A stretch of 64,000 nt of DNA, taken from contig CM075184.1 in assembly GCA_037577475.1 (NCBI GenBank), positions 5,989,094-6,053,093 of the forward strand, written 5' to 3'. Made by a program: the position numbers and the translations under genes. Below the pieces are notes generated by a model. That model was given only the letters and a program-made list of their open reading frames with translations. It was not told the DNA's origin and made no database searches. Origin of the DNA: Chaunax sp. Z400 (lineage: Eukaryota; Chordata; Actinopteri; Lophiiformes; Chaunacidae). Every line of letters begins with the position of its first letter. Within the stretch, counting starts at the first letter, position 1. Shown here piece after piece: positions 41,501 through 55,000 of the stretch.

Positions 41501-44500
41501 TGGAGCGAAGCCTGCGAGTTACTTCAGCAGACAACTCAGGCTGCACTGCTGCAAACACACACACATCGCATGAACATGACATGCCTCATTCTCCTCAAAC
41601 GTCATCCCAACTTGGTGGTTAATTTAAGGTGCACAACTTCCCATCTGGGCGGCACGGTGGTGCAGCGGGTAGAAGGTCCTGGGTTCAAATCCAGCTGAAG
41701 ACCTGGGACTTTTCTGTGAGGAGTTTGCATGTTCTCCCTGTGTCTGTGTGGGTTCTCTCCGGGTTCTCCGGCTTCCTCCCACCACCAAAAACATGTACTA
41801 TAGGTGAACTGGTGACTCTAAATTGCCTGTAGGTGTGAATGTGAGTGTGAATGGTTGTTTGTCTTTCTATGCGGTCCTGTAATGAACTGGTGACTTATCC
41901 AGGGTGAACCCCGCCTCCTGCCCAAACTCAGCTGGGATAGGCTCCATAGGCTTTGCATCCACCTGTAGGCTCCGATTAGGTGGTTCAAGAGGTAAACTCA
42001 TCTTTCCCCAATAAGAACCATATAAACATATCAGCGGGGAGTGATGAGTTCGGAGCCCAGACACCAGACTCAAAGTCTATATGTCCTGCTGCTGTGATAA
42101 TAAACATTTCAAACTTGTGAGTTGTCTGACATACAGTATATTTGTGGATCAAATTGGTGACAAAAGTGGCAACATTTTGGTTTGAAAAAAGTTCACTAAG
42201 GACGTAGTTGATAAAAAACATGGCAGGTTGCAACGTTGAAGGAAATGAAAAGTGAAATTCTTGGGCAGAACATCAAATTTAACATCTCACTTGCATCTCA
42301 TTAGTTGTGCCAGCCGTCTAAGTCACCTGAAAAACTTTATCAGTCGTCGCACAGCAACAAGACAAGGTTAAACAAGGTCAAGCTTACGCTGATGGGATAA
42401 TTTGGTGGAAAATACTAATCAAACTCGCCAAGGGCACAGAACTGGGCCACAAGTATGAAATGCAAAGCAGGAAATGATGATTTGAAGGAATAATATGACG
42501 TACGGACGATGAGACAAGACAGAATTTATCAAAAACTCTCAAATCTGCAGAACAAGTAAATAAATGACTATCAGAGCCTGAACATGGTCAAGTAAACAAG
42601 TAGATGAGTTTGTGTTAAACTGCTACAGCTGAGCTGATTCACAACTTCAAGGAATCATGCAATGCATTGCAATACGTACACAATAAACAGAAAATATATA
42701 CTGCAACACAAAAATTCTGCAGAATACCCGAGTCTACAGCCGACATTGGTTTAGAGACATCGACGTCTTCCACATTTGGTTGTATTGCTTTAAAGTGACA
42801 AAGCTGTTTCTGCTAACATAGTATACTGATCAATGAGTTAGCTATGGTGCCACGATGGTGTTGTTTCTGTCTTCTAAGATAAACAAAACGTACCTAGAAG
42901 AAAATTATTCAAAACTGTAAAAAAAAACAACAACAAAAAAACATTGCAGTATAACAGCAACGTGGGCAGCAACATCTTACTAATGTAAAGTAATAATAAA
43001 CTGAAAAAAGCTGACCAGATTATTTAGGACCATACATTTGTTACTCAAGCTTTATTTTGCATAGAAACTCATATGTATATTAGTCTTGTTTACTATACCT
43101 TTCATACTACGTATTTGTTATTTGTTGTTATTATTTGTCTGTTTCTGCTGTGCATTTTAGGTACCAGGTATTTTTATGTGTGTGTTTTCTACTGCATAGT
43201 ACTCCCAAATTATATATAACCCTGGAACGATGGAGGATATCCTTTTTTTTTCTGTGATCCTTTCAGCAGCAAACAGAGGAACATCTGCACAGGGTTTTTC
43301 AGACTGCCACTTAAAAATAAAAAAAACATTATGATGAGCAGATTAATACAGTGGTCACGAGTTATTGTCCATCTGCATGATATCCATGTGGAGCAAGTGA
43401 TGATTCCAGTTAGAAATCCCTCAATGTTTTCAAACCACAGCTTAGTAACGACTCAGTTCACTTGGAACCTCGACAGAGGTGATGCCAGAAAAAGTACCAT
43501 GTACCAAGTATTATCCACAATGGAAAACCATCAAAGAGCGAGTTGAGTCGAAAAGAGTTCTAGCCATACCATGCAGTGGAAACTGGGCCTGCAACGTATT
43601 TCAAAAAGTATTTCACTATTCTTTCACTATTGTTATTCTTCTTAAAACTAATGATTTATCATAGTGGAATTTTGAAACTATTTTTATATGGAAATATGAG
43701 TGAGAAAGCTGTACATCTAGAGATTAGGCGGGAAAAAGGAACAACTTATGTGGACAGACCACACCTCCTATCAAAGGTGAATGGGAGCAAAATGACATGA
43801 AAATCACCAAAGATCAAATAGGCCTAAAAACTAACAAACTGAAGATACAAGATATGAAAGGCACATCTTCAGGTTCTTCCATTTCTCCAAATGAACTAAT
43901 AAAACCAGAAAAATGTCAAAAAGGTTCAGGCACATTTCTTTGGAACTAAGTTTTTGAAATAACCAAAGTCATCCCACACTTCTGATTTTGCTTTCTGTTA
44001 TGGGGAGGTGGAGATCAGTGAAATCTGTCTCACTTCTGCTGCTGCATGTGTGTTAGTGGTTCCCGTTGTGCAGTCTGACAGGCAGTTGTTGAGTAGCAGA
44101 GATCTCTGTTCGTCCTTTTTATCAAACCATGATTAAGCCATGCCAGACAGTGGAATGGCAGATTAACAAAAATACAGGAAGTCAAATGATCCTGGATAAG
44201 GAACAATAAAATTGTACATATTAAACAAACTTGCTTGTGTTCATTGATCCAGGTCATGGTAATCCTTGAAGGTTGAATCTGAAGCAACCAGACCCCAAAC
44301 AGAAGCCCAGCTGCCTCAGACCCAACCCCCAAGGATCACACACAGAAAATTAGTTAAATAACTAAATAAATAAGTGATTAAATGAACAAATACATGCACA
44401 TACTGTACATTCAGATTTACATACACATTGCTTCTCCATCCCTGTCTTCCATTCAGGTAATTCAAGCAACAATTCCAAAAATGTAATAGTGATAATTCTA

Positions 44501-44711
44501 ACTAGAGGTCAAATGAACCAGAACTACAATTTGTTAAAGCATGAGCTTCATTCATGTTATTACTAGGTTAGTCACACACACACATCCCTCACACTCACAG
44601 ACACACACACACACATACATCCCTCACACTCACACACACACACACACACATACATCCCTCACTCACACACACACACATACATCCCTCACACACACTCACA
44701 TACATCCCTCA

Positions 44712-44753
<42 letters not shown>

Positions 44754-44760
44754 TCCCTCA

Positions 44761-44818
<58 letters not shown>

Positions 44819-44884
44819 TACACACACACTCACATACATCCCTCACACTCACACACACACACACACACACACATACATCCCTCA

Positions 44885-44936
<52 letters not shown>

Positions 44937-45151
44937 TCCCTCACACACACACACATACATCCCTCACACTCACACACATACATCCCTCACACTCACACAC
45001 ACATACAGCCCTCACACACACACACATACAGCCCTCACACACACACACATACAGCCCTCACACACACACACATACATCCCTCACACTCACACACACATAC
45101 ATCCCTCACACTCACACACATACATCCCTCACACACACACACACATACAGC

Positions 45152-45194
<43 letters not shown>

Positions 45195-45201
45195 TCCCTC
45201 A

Positions 45202-45243
<42 letters not shown>

Positions 45244-45367
45244 TCCCTCACACACACACACATACATCCCTCACACACACACACATACATCCCTCACACT
45301 CACACACATACATCCCTCACACACACACACACATACATCCCTCACACACACACACATACATCCCTCA

Positions 45368-45407
<40 letters not shown>

Positions 45408-45478
45408 TCCCTCACACACACACACATACATCCCTCACTCACACACACACACACACACACACACATACATCCCTCACT

Positions 45479-45510
<32 letters not shown>

Positions 45511-45540
45511 TCCCTCACACACACACACATACATCCCTCA

Positions 45541-45604
<64 letters not shown>

Positions 45605-45634
45605 TCCCTCACACACACACACATACATCCCTCA

Positions 45635-45674
<40 letters not shown>

Positions 45675-45704
45675 TCCCTCACACACACACACATACATCC
45701 CTCA

Positions 45705-45749
<45 letters not shown>

Positions 45750-45825
45750 CTCACACACACACACATACATCCCTCACACACACACACATACATCCCTCAC
45801 ACTCACACACACACACACATACATC

Positions 45826-45860
<35 letters not shown>

Positions 45861-46021
45861 TCCCTCACACTCACACACACACACACATACATCCCTCACT
45901 CACACACACACATACATCCCTCACACTCACACACACACAAACACACACATACATCCCTCACACTCACACACACACACACACATACATCCCTCACACACAC
46001 ACACACACACACACATACATC

Positions 46022-46098
<77 letters not shown>

Positions 46099-49000
46099 AA
46101 ATGCACCACTCCAGTACAGCAGGTATATCTGAGTGTGACTGCAGTGAGTATAGGTCAGCAGGGCCTTCCTTCAACAGAGTAAATAAATGTACATTAGCTC
46201 GTTACCTTCCTCTCCATTTGTTTCTGCCTACAGATGCTATAAAGGCTGACTTTGTGTCTGAGACTGAAACTTTTAATTATGAAAGTTAAGTTGCACAACT
46301 AACAGGCAGTGTTTATTATTATGCCTAAGTTTTAAGTTGTATGTAAACCTTTTTGATTGTTTTTCCACAAAGGGAAACAATTAGTTGTTCATTTAAGAGA
46401 GCTGTCTTATTTTCTCTTTTGATTAAGTATAATCGACAGAGTACTCGATTACTAAAACAATCGATTACTGCAGCCCTAATAAATATTGAATATTTGTAAA
46501 ATGCATTTGTTGTGGTTAATTTTCAGATGGTCATATACTCACCCTCCTGATCTCCTCTTGCCCCCACGGCCTGGCACTGTTCCTCCCATCCTCACCTGGC
46601 TGGCTCCAACTGCTCCCGGCATTGCTACTGTCCCTGGCAACTCACTGCCCATCTCTGGAACACACACCAACAACAGAGGAGATTAGAACCATTCAACTTA
46701 GTGTTTACCATTTGGGTAGTTGCTATAAGTATTATATATTATTATTTCTTATAGATGATTCCATTGTTCTGTTTTCCAGCACCTCCTTTGAACATGATTC
46801 ATCTCACAAATGTTAGTTGTAAAAGTAAATTTTTTAATATTGCAATTCCTCGACTCATGACATCCATGATGGAGGATGGTGAGGTCTTTTTGTTTGATGT
46901 ACATTCTTCACCTCTGCTTGAAAGCTCTGTTTGCTTTAGTTTGTTGGCTATTGGAAAGCAAATGTCAAACACAATAGCATAAAATGCAGAGCCAGCACAA
47001 AGCAGGTAACATCAGTTAGTGTTTTCCGGTGCTATGCACTATTGCTTACCATCATTTTTTCTAGAGTTGTTGCTATTTGGTATTGTGTTGAGGTACTTTG
47101 TGTAGTTAACAAGCTTGACAAACCTGTATCACTATTATTATACATCATAAATACTGCATACACTGTTTACTCCTGGTTAAATGTCCTGTACATTCATCTC
47201 ATTCTCTATCTGATATTTAAAATTTAGTCTGCTGCTCTCACCAGTATATATTTTACGTTTCATTTTTCTTTAATTGTAAATTATTTCCCTTTTTATATTA
47301 CCTAGGATCTCTTAATTTTGTGTATATTTTTGACTGCTATGCACCACAGCAACACCAAGTAAAACCCTCATATGTAATTTCATCCTTGGCAATAAATCCT
47401 GAAGTTTCAGGAGACGATGATGCCCCATCTGCACCACGGTCATTCTCGTGAAACCAATAAAATACCGTGGCAATAATGATTTTAAATATAAAACATGCAC
47501 TTTAGTAATAAAATAAATCATCTTATAAAGATGCTCTCTACTTTGCACAAAGAGTCATTTCAACATAGATTTTATTCATCTTTGCATTTTATTGCATTTT
47601 CTGCTGAACTTCTCATAACTGCATCATGTGCAGCTGTGTCAGAATCTGTTAGGTTGTAACTTAAAGCTGCAGTAGGTAACTTTTATAAAATATAATTTTG
47701 TCATACATGATATTCTCTGAAAGAAATCTAACTCCTACAGCCCCATCTAGTGCTCATAATGCCATTTGCATCCACCACACCTGAGTGTGGGCATACTGCA
47801 TAATATGAACAATGAATTTGAATATTATTCTCTAAGTGTTGGCATTTGGTTTCATGTCCTCTTTCATTGCAGGTAGTCAGCGAGTGACAGAAAGAATAGC
47901 TATAGTGAACTCTGGGTTGACAAAATTCAGAGAAAAGGTTTACAGAGACCCAGAACCGCTGGAGAAGTATAGACAGAAGGAGAGAGAGAGGTTTGGAGAA
48001 GTTATAGAAAGAGTAACACAGACAATCCTTAAGAAATGTAGTTTCTACTATAGGACGTCCACACAGTGTAGAAGCTCTTCAGGCCCTACTAAAGGCATTC
48101 ATGCACTTCTATAGGATGACGTCCCCAACATTATAACAGAAGGATATTTGGTGGAATGGACACATCATGTTGTTGATGTTAAATCCTGGGTCGTCCTCAG
48201 GATTTCTTTTGTTTCCCTTTCTTTGTGAATTGACAACGGTCGATACGTGGTAGACACGATGAGTTGTGCTGGAAAAAAACACCTGTTACTACTTTGACGA
48301 CTAAACAAACCCATCATCCCAGAGTCCCACCCTGTCACATCCTCAGCTCGACACTTCTTGTGTGTTGTCCGAGAGCTGGACAAAGCACACAAACTAACAT
48401 GTGTAAAACTCTGGAAACTGGAAGGGGAACAGAGAGGGTAAGCGAGAGGCATTTCAGTGAGATTGGACTAGACTGTAGCCTCTTTCGGACAGGCCTTGCG
48501 CAACAGCGCCAAAACGAATTCCCTTCTCTGTGACCCCTTCGGTGCGTTCAAACTGGACCAGCCCAAGGCGTCACGACGTCACCTCGGTGCATGCCGGCGT
48601 TCCGCAACGTGACGTACGACGCAACAGCGGACATAACCCCAGTTTAGCGGTCATTTTTCTGTGTTTGTTCTTCAAACACCGGACTTCCTCTTAAATACCC
48701 CGGGGTAGGTCGCACACCTGAACATGTTACTGCAACGCCGGGGCGCTTCATTCAGACAGACGCCTGTTTCAGCCCTGTTACCACCTCCTGAGGCGTCACA
48801 GAGGGGGAACAAACTGACACCACATTATGGAATAAAGGCACATCAGGCCCGGAATGAAAACACTGTCTGAATGGGGCTTCTGGTGCCTGCACCCTGCGTC
48901 CAAGATGAATTCATTACCATGAAGCTGAGGGCCATTTAACACCCTGAAGAGTGAAGTGTGGTTACCTGACACTTCACACTGAGTACGTTATCCTGCTTCA

Positions 49001-52000
49001 AACACAGCTACCTTAAAGCTGCCAGCTACACTGATTAACTCACAATCATTTTGAAGTTCAGAAGCAACAACTTGATTATCACCACCAATTATTAGAGTAT
49101 GGTGTGTCTGATATACATTTACATTTGTTTGATATTCTAGCTGTGTGGAAATGATACACATCTGTTCTTTTAGCATGGTTAAGAATGAATTCAGCCCAAC
49201 ATGACGAGAACTAAAAAAAAAAGAGGGTGTGGTCTTTGGGTAGGTAGTCAGTACATTTTCAGTGCCAGGGTTGAATGGTTTACATTTAGCATATGTGCTA
49301 ATGCTGCCCTGTTTAGCCTTGTTCTAATGAATATGTGTGTTGTCTGTTTTTAGCCTAAGGTATATTTAAAGCACTGAAAAATTAACCTGATTGAGCCAAT
49401 ATTAACTCATTTATTTCCTACATTCGATTTTATATTTTTAAACATACCTCAGTATGCTTACTATCACTACCAAAATTATCAACGTCATTCCAAAACCGGT
49501 GTGTCATTACTTCCAACAAGTCTTCATTTAATATTCATTTAATGACTGGAAAAATAATTTTTTGCTTTAAAATGCACGTGCAGAATCTATAGAGTATGTT
49601 CTTAAAGGTTTGCCACATCATTTTGAAGTTATGTCAGGTTTCAATGAAATATAAAAACTATTACATAGATTGTAGAATGAGAAAAATCATTTTTTTAAAT
49701 GTTGATTTAAAAATATATACAGTATTATTTCTGAGTTTCAAGTAAGTGACAAGACTGTTAATAATCCATGTTTAAAAATGTGAAAATGTATTAGCTTTCT
49801 AAATGATCTTGACGCTTTCAGGCTGTTGTGGTGATGAGATGTTTAAGGACTTCTTTTGGAAAACTTGTTCAAAAGGTGTTAAATTGGCAGTAAATGTTTT
49901 TAATGAACACTCACAAACCTTGTTATTAATGCCTGAAAATTACATTTGTTGATGCAAGTCCTGACATCATACATCATTCATCATTTCTTAATGGTACATT
50001 AGTTATTCTCAGACCAAACTCTGGTATAATATAGTAAATAGAGCAGGAAGAAAAGCCTGCATTCTTTAAGGCTGTAGTCTGTGAACATATTAGAAAAGGG
50101 TTTGAGTATTTTGGAACACAATTATACTGTAAGGTGCTGCACAATTAGCAAAGCCAAATAATGAAAATATATTGAGAACTATCGTCGTTTACAATTCTTA
50201 TGTCTGCAATGAATGTCAAGTTACATTTTCACATCGTCTTGTACAGTTTGACAACTTCAAGGTCTTCTGAAGAGTTTTTTTTTCAAAGTTTTGCTTCAAG
50301 GAAATGTTTTGATCCTATGAACACATGGAAGAAAATGTAGAAACACAGTATAAGTATTGCTATATGTTGTTTTGTGATACTCTTTTCAATTCTCAAAAAC
50401 AATACTGGGCTGTGAGCTGAGCTACTGCTAATGTTACTGATGAGGATTCATTCAGTGGGCATCATTCACAAGGTTTTTAACTGAAGTTGAATAATCTGCA
50501 GCTATCCCCTCTTCATCAAAACAAACAGACCACGCACTTAAAACAAGTTTTTAAAAAAAAGGATGTTCAGTTGTTTCAAATAACAGGAGCTTAATTTCAA
50601 GACGTCCAATGACTAAAATCTTTCATCTGGTGAAAAGATATAGCCTTAGTTAAAATGACTAAGATGTAAAACATGACTGTGAAGTGATGTGAAACAGTAA
50701 GAAAGTATTCCCTGAAAATGTCTTCATGTCTGGCTGCCTGTCGCTTATGATTAACCCTTAGCTAGCCGGAGAAGCTTCAAGCTTCAGAGACTCCAGAATA
50801 AGTTAAAGACATGGTGAGACGCTGGTTACGGGAGCCAGGGTTTGGTTGGGGGAGACTGCTGGAGGTCCCCCTCAGAGACAGTGGGATGCAGCAGTGAGTA
50901 CAGTGGTAAGCAGGTACGGACCTGACTTTCCTGCTATGAGACGGCCTTTTCAAAAAAGGTTCCTGACTCTGAGGGTCCATATCATTAATCAGACTGTAGA
51001 AAATAATGAAAGTATTCACAACATAGCATCAAATGTTTTTGTTTTGTCTGAACAGAAGTTAAACCCCCAAACGATTCAACTCACTATCATAAAAGACAAA
51101 CTAAGAATTATTCCCCTTTGAGGCTAGAACCAGCTAACTTTGGCAGTTTTGCTTGAAGCATGACTAATAGAAACGTATTTGTCTATCAACCAGTCTAGTT
51201 GGTTCCTGCAGAGGATTGACATAACTGTCAGCACTTCAGAAATGTAAGTACTATAATATTAGGTTAAAATACTGAATATCAGGTCCTTCAAATGTGGGCT
51301 AATACTGGTAAAACCCTTTCTGGATAGAGTATCTTTTGTCTGTACCTTAGTCGATGAGAGTATTGACATATAGAGCAAGTACATTTATGACCCTGTTCAA
51401 GTAGATTTCTGTGACAAAATATCAGCGTTGAACCCTGGATAAGTTGACAGCTTCTTTCCTTTTTAAACGCTTGCTAATTTCTCAGGTTTTCTTTGGTGCA
51501 GCGTCTTAAAGACACACAGCTACGGTCGATTAAAATTCTGGTTTCAACTCACATACACATCACACACACAGTCACATCCCCAAACAGCCAAAGCTAAAAG
51601 CCCCGAGGTCAAATGCATTAATGAGCCTGTTAGGAGACCAGGGGGAAACGGTGCATACTTTCTCCTTTTCAATCACTGCTCTCCCTCAGACAAGGTTGTT
51701 TCTATTCTCTCTCTTGCCTGTCATCCCGTCCTTCTTCCATCTAGTCTTTTTTCCCAATCACCAACTCTATCAAACAGCCTGAGGAGATTTACCATTTAAA
51801 AAAGACAATTAATACTACAAAAGAAATAAACGCCTCAAACACAAATGGACATGAATTCAATGTAGTTTTTTATTTTTTTAAAACGTGGCCAACTACATGC
51901 AAACTAACCAACCTGGATGCAAAATGTATAATATTGTATCCCTGTTTTCTTTATGTACTCTGTCTTAAATCATTTATTTGGAATTGTCCTGCTGACTATC

Positions 52001-55000
52001 TGGAGTAAGGATTTCTGTATCTTGACACTGTCTGAAACAACTGATCAGTGAATTCTAATAAAATGCATTATTAATCACCGCTCCACTAAAATAACCCATG
52101 CATAGCTGATTTGGCAGTCACCTTTTCTTGTTTTAATTTCAACTGTTTGTCGGACCAAGACATCATATTAGACACTGGTATTTTAATGGGGATCTACCAT
52201 TATTTGTGATATTGTACACACCAAAATGATTTAGGAAAATACTTAACAGAATCAAAACTCATCATAAGCAACTTACAAATTTCTAGTGTTACTCAAGAGG
52301 TAAAAAAAGAAAGAAAAAGGTTTGTCATGATTCAAACCTGGTTACAATAGGAACTATACTAAATATCTCTTTTGATACAATGAAAAAATAAAAAAGTAAC
52401 AACAGTAATAGTGCTGGTACATGAAAAGTCACTTAACACTTGTAATAATTTAATATCTGTGCAATCTTGAGTTGAGTAAATCTGACTGCTATATTGTTTT
52501 AAACACATAAAGGTTTTTCTAACGTGGGTAACAGGGGCGCTGAGCCCCACTACTCTCTACATGCCCTCTTACCAAAATGCCGTGGATTACTCCGTGACCC
52601 TACTACCACTACGGCGCTGCCTGCCACAGCTGCCGGGAGAGAAGGCGCCGTGGGCGGTGTGAGACAACGAGGAAGCGTGGCAAGCTGTCTGGAGTCCTCT
52701 CAAGGCTAATGGCTAACACCTAGCCGACCGGTGCATCAGTCTGTATTCCTACCACCAACAAGTTCCACCAACATGTCAGTGTTAAAGCTTATATACAGCA
52801 TCAGCTGACTAAAGATTCTCACATTCTTGTGACATCATATAAATGAAGCAAGATATTAGGAACAAATGATCTGCAGACATCCACTGAAGAACACTTTTTT
52901 TTCCAAGGACAGTTATTAATGATTACACTCCTTGCGATGTTGTGTTGTTTACTATTTAAAATTGCTGTCTTTAAGCAAGAATACAAGAAGAAATAACAAT
53001 AGTTCCCCCCCTCAGGCGGCCTCAGATTGATCACCAACCCCACACAATATAAAATTAAACAACCAGACTGTTCGGACCCAGAGCTTTGCTATGAGAAATC
53101 AATCAACAAAACTGGAGCTTCAAGAAACAATGGTGATTTTCTTTTTCAATCCATCCATTGATTCTTTCTCTAATTGATTGATTGATTCTTTAGTTTGCAG
53201 AAAATACTTAAAATACCCATTAAAGTTTCTCAAAACTCAAGGTGACATGTTTAGCACAAAGATTAAATTCGGTTTGCTGTTATATAAAACAAAGACTATT
53301 GACAAGCTGGAATTAGTCATCAGAGGCTGACTCAGAGGCAACTGGACTTCTTCTTCAAGGTTTGAACATGTTTCACCTCTCATGCCAGAGGCTTCCTCCG
53401 CCTCTTTGATGAGAGGTGATATGTCCTCAAACCTTAAAAAAAGAAGTCCAATGGCTTCTGATTCATCAATGGAAGATTATCATGACCTGGATGGATGAGA
53501 ATCTGCACAAGCACAAGCTGGAATTAGAGAATGTTAGGTATTTATGCATTAAAAATCACTTGAATAATTCATCGATTGTCAAAATTCTTGTTGATACGTT
53601 TTCTTTTGACTGACAAAGAAATGCTGGAAAAGTATGTGCATTCAGTACGTAATAGTTTTCACATACTACAGATTTATCTGTATACTTCATAGCTCTGAGA
53701 TCACGATGGTCCTGTTTTAGCACACAACCTCATAGGATCTTTTTACTTGTGATGTTTCACGTGCTCTTTCACCAACTGGATCTGGGTCGAGGGCAAGCTT
53801 TAGATAATCCTGCAGTGACGCAGCATTTGCATTCCCAGGTATCTGGTCTGAGGTCAACACACCTGACCGCAGCAACATGCAAGGGGAAACGTTAAGGCTG
53901 ATCACGGATCAGCAGCAACAAAAGCAGCATTAGGCATGACTTAATGGGTGTCCTCAGTGGATTGAAGTGTTGCACGTAGCTCACTGCATGCTTCTGCTGA
54001 ACATTAGAGTGGGTCATTATATCACAAAAAGCATATCATGCAGAGGAAAATAAAGTGCTGCCTGGAGGCTGCTTCCATATTTAAGTCTCATCTGCACTGA
54101 CTGACTGACATGCCGCCTTCTCATTAAACAAGACAAAGAGGAAGGATTTTGTTGTCTTCTTGATGTGCCTTTCTTTCATCTGACAGGATTATTTCCTCAT
54201 CTGTTCATTGCTCATTCTAACAACACCCCATCTCCTACATTCTGCATGCAACCAAGGTGCTGACAACCACCTAGTTCTTTATTTATATTCCCATTTCATT
54301 TAAATTGCCAATGAAGTGACACAGAGCATGAGGCAGAGTAAGGTTGACTTGTTTTTATATGGAGATCTCTCATGTCTCTTGTACAGGAATAATTACTTTA
54401 CCACCCTTTCCCATTTGTGGTGTAATTTGTTTGTCCTATCTGGTGTGGAATTATGGAATATTTTACCCTGTGATTTTTGTAATAATGCCAAAAAACAACT
54501 CAAAGACACAGTCACATAAAGTTACATGCAACTGCTGCATAACATGTTGTACAATTAAACTGTAATTCATCCAAGGTATTTCCACAGCAGCTGACTAAGC
54601 CCTGTGTAATTACCAAGCTCATTATTAACGCATTAATGACAGGATGGTTTGAGTATATTTATAAAACATAATTTACTGTCATTAGACTGTCTAATATGAG
54701 GATAAGATAAACTGTGATTTCATTGAAATAAACATTAAAATATAATCGAGATGCATGCTGTTTGCTGTACGACCCAGTTCAAGGGCGCAAAATCGCCCTC
54801 AACAACTCCGCATTTTGATCACACCAGACTTAATTTAAACATTCAACAATTTAATTTTCCTTTGTTTCCCCAGAAACGTAGATAGCACTTAGAACTTCAC
54901 ATATGATTTGAATACATATCAACAATGAATTATAGTAAATCGGCTAACAAGTGAACCACTAGGGACCACGTATTTTAATTATATCCCAAAATGTTATTCC

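Noticed and set aside
44541..46289. 582-codon Thr/His-rich ORF
   Set aside because: It is the CA array read in one frame; no splice context, no domain, and similar frames are open throughout the repeat.
47836..48114. Charged 92-codon ORF in intron 1
   Set aside because: Contains a helical charged stretch but no family match I can defend; may be an old transposon scrap.
52524..52709. GC-rich Arg/Gly-rich ORF, possibly the 5' part of a LINE
   Set aside because: Composition resembles the start of some fish LINE ORFs, but no endonuclease motif follows, so not called.
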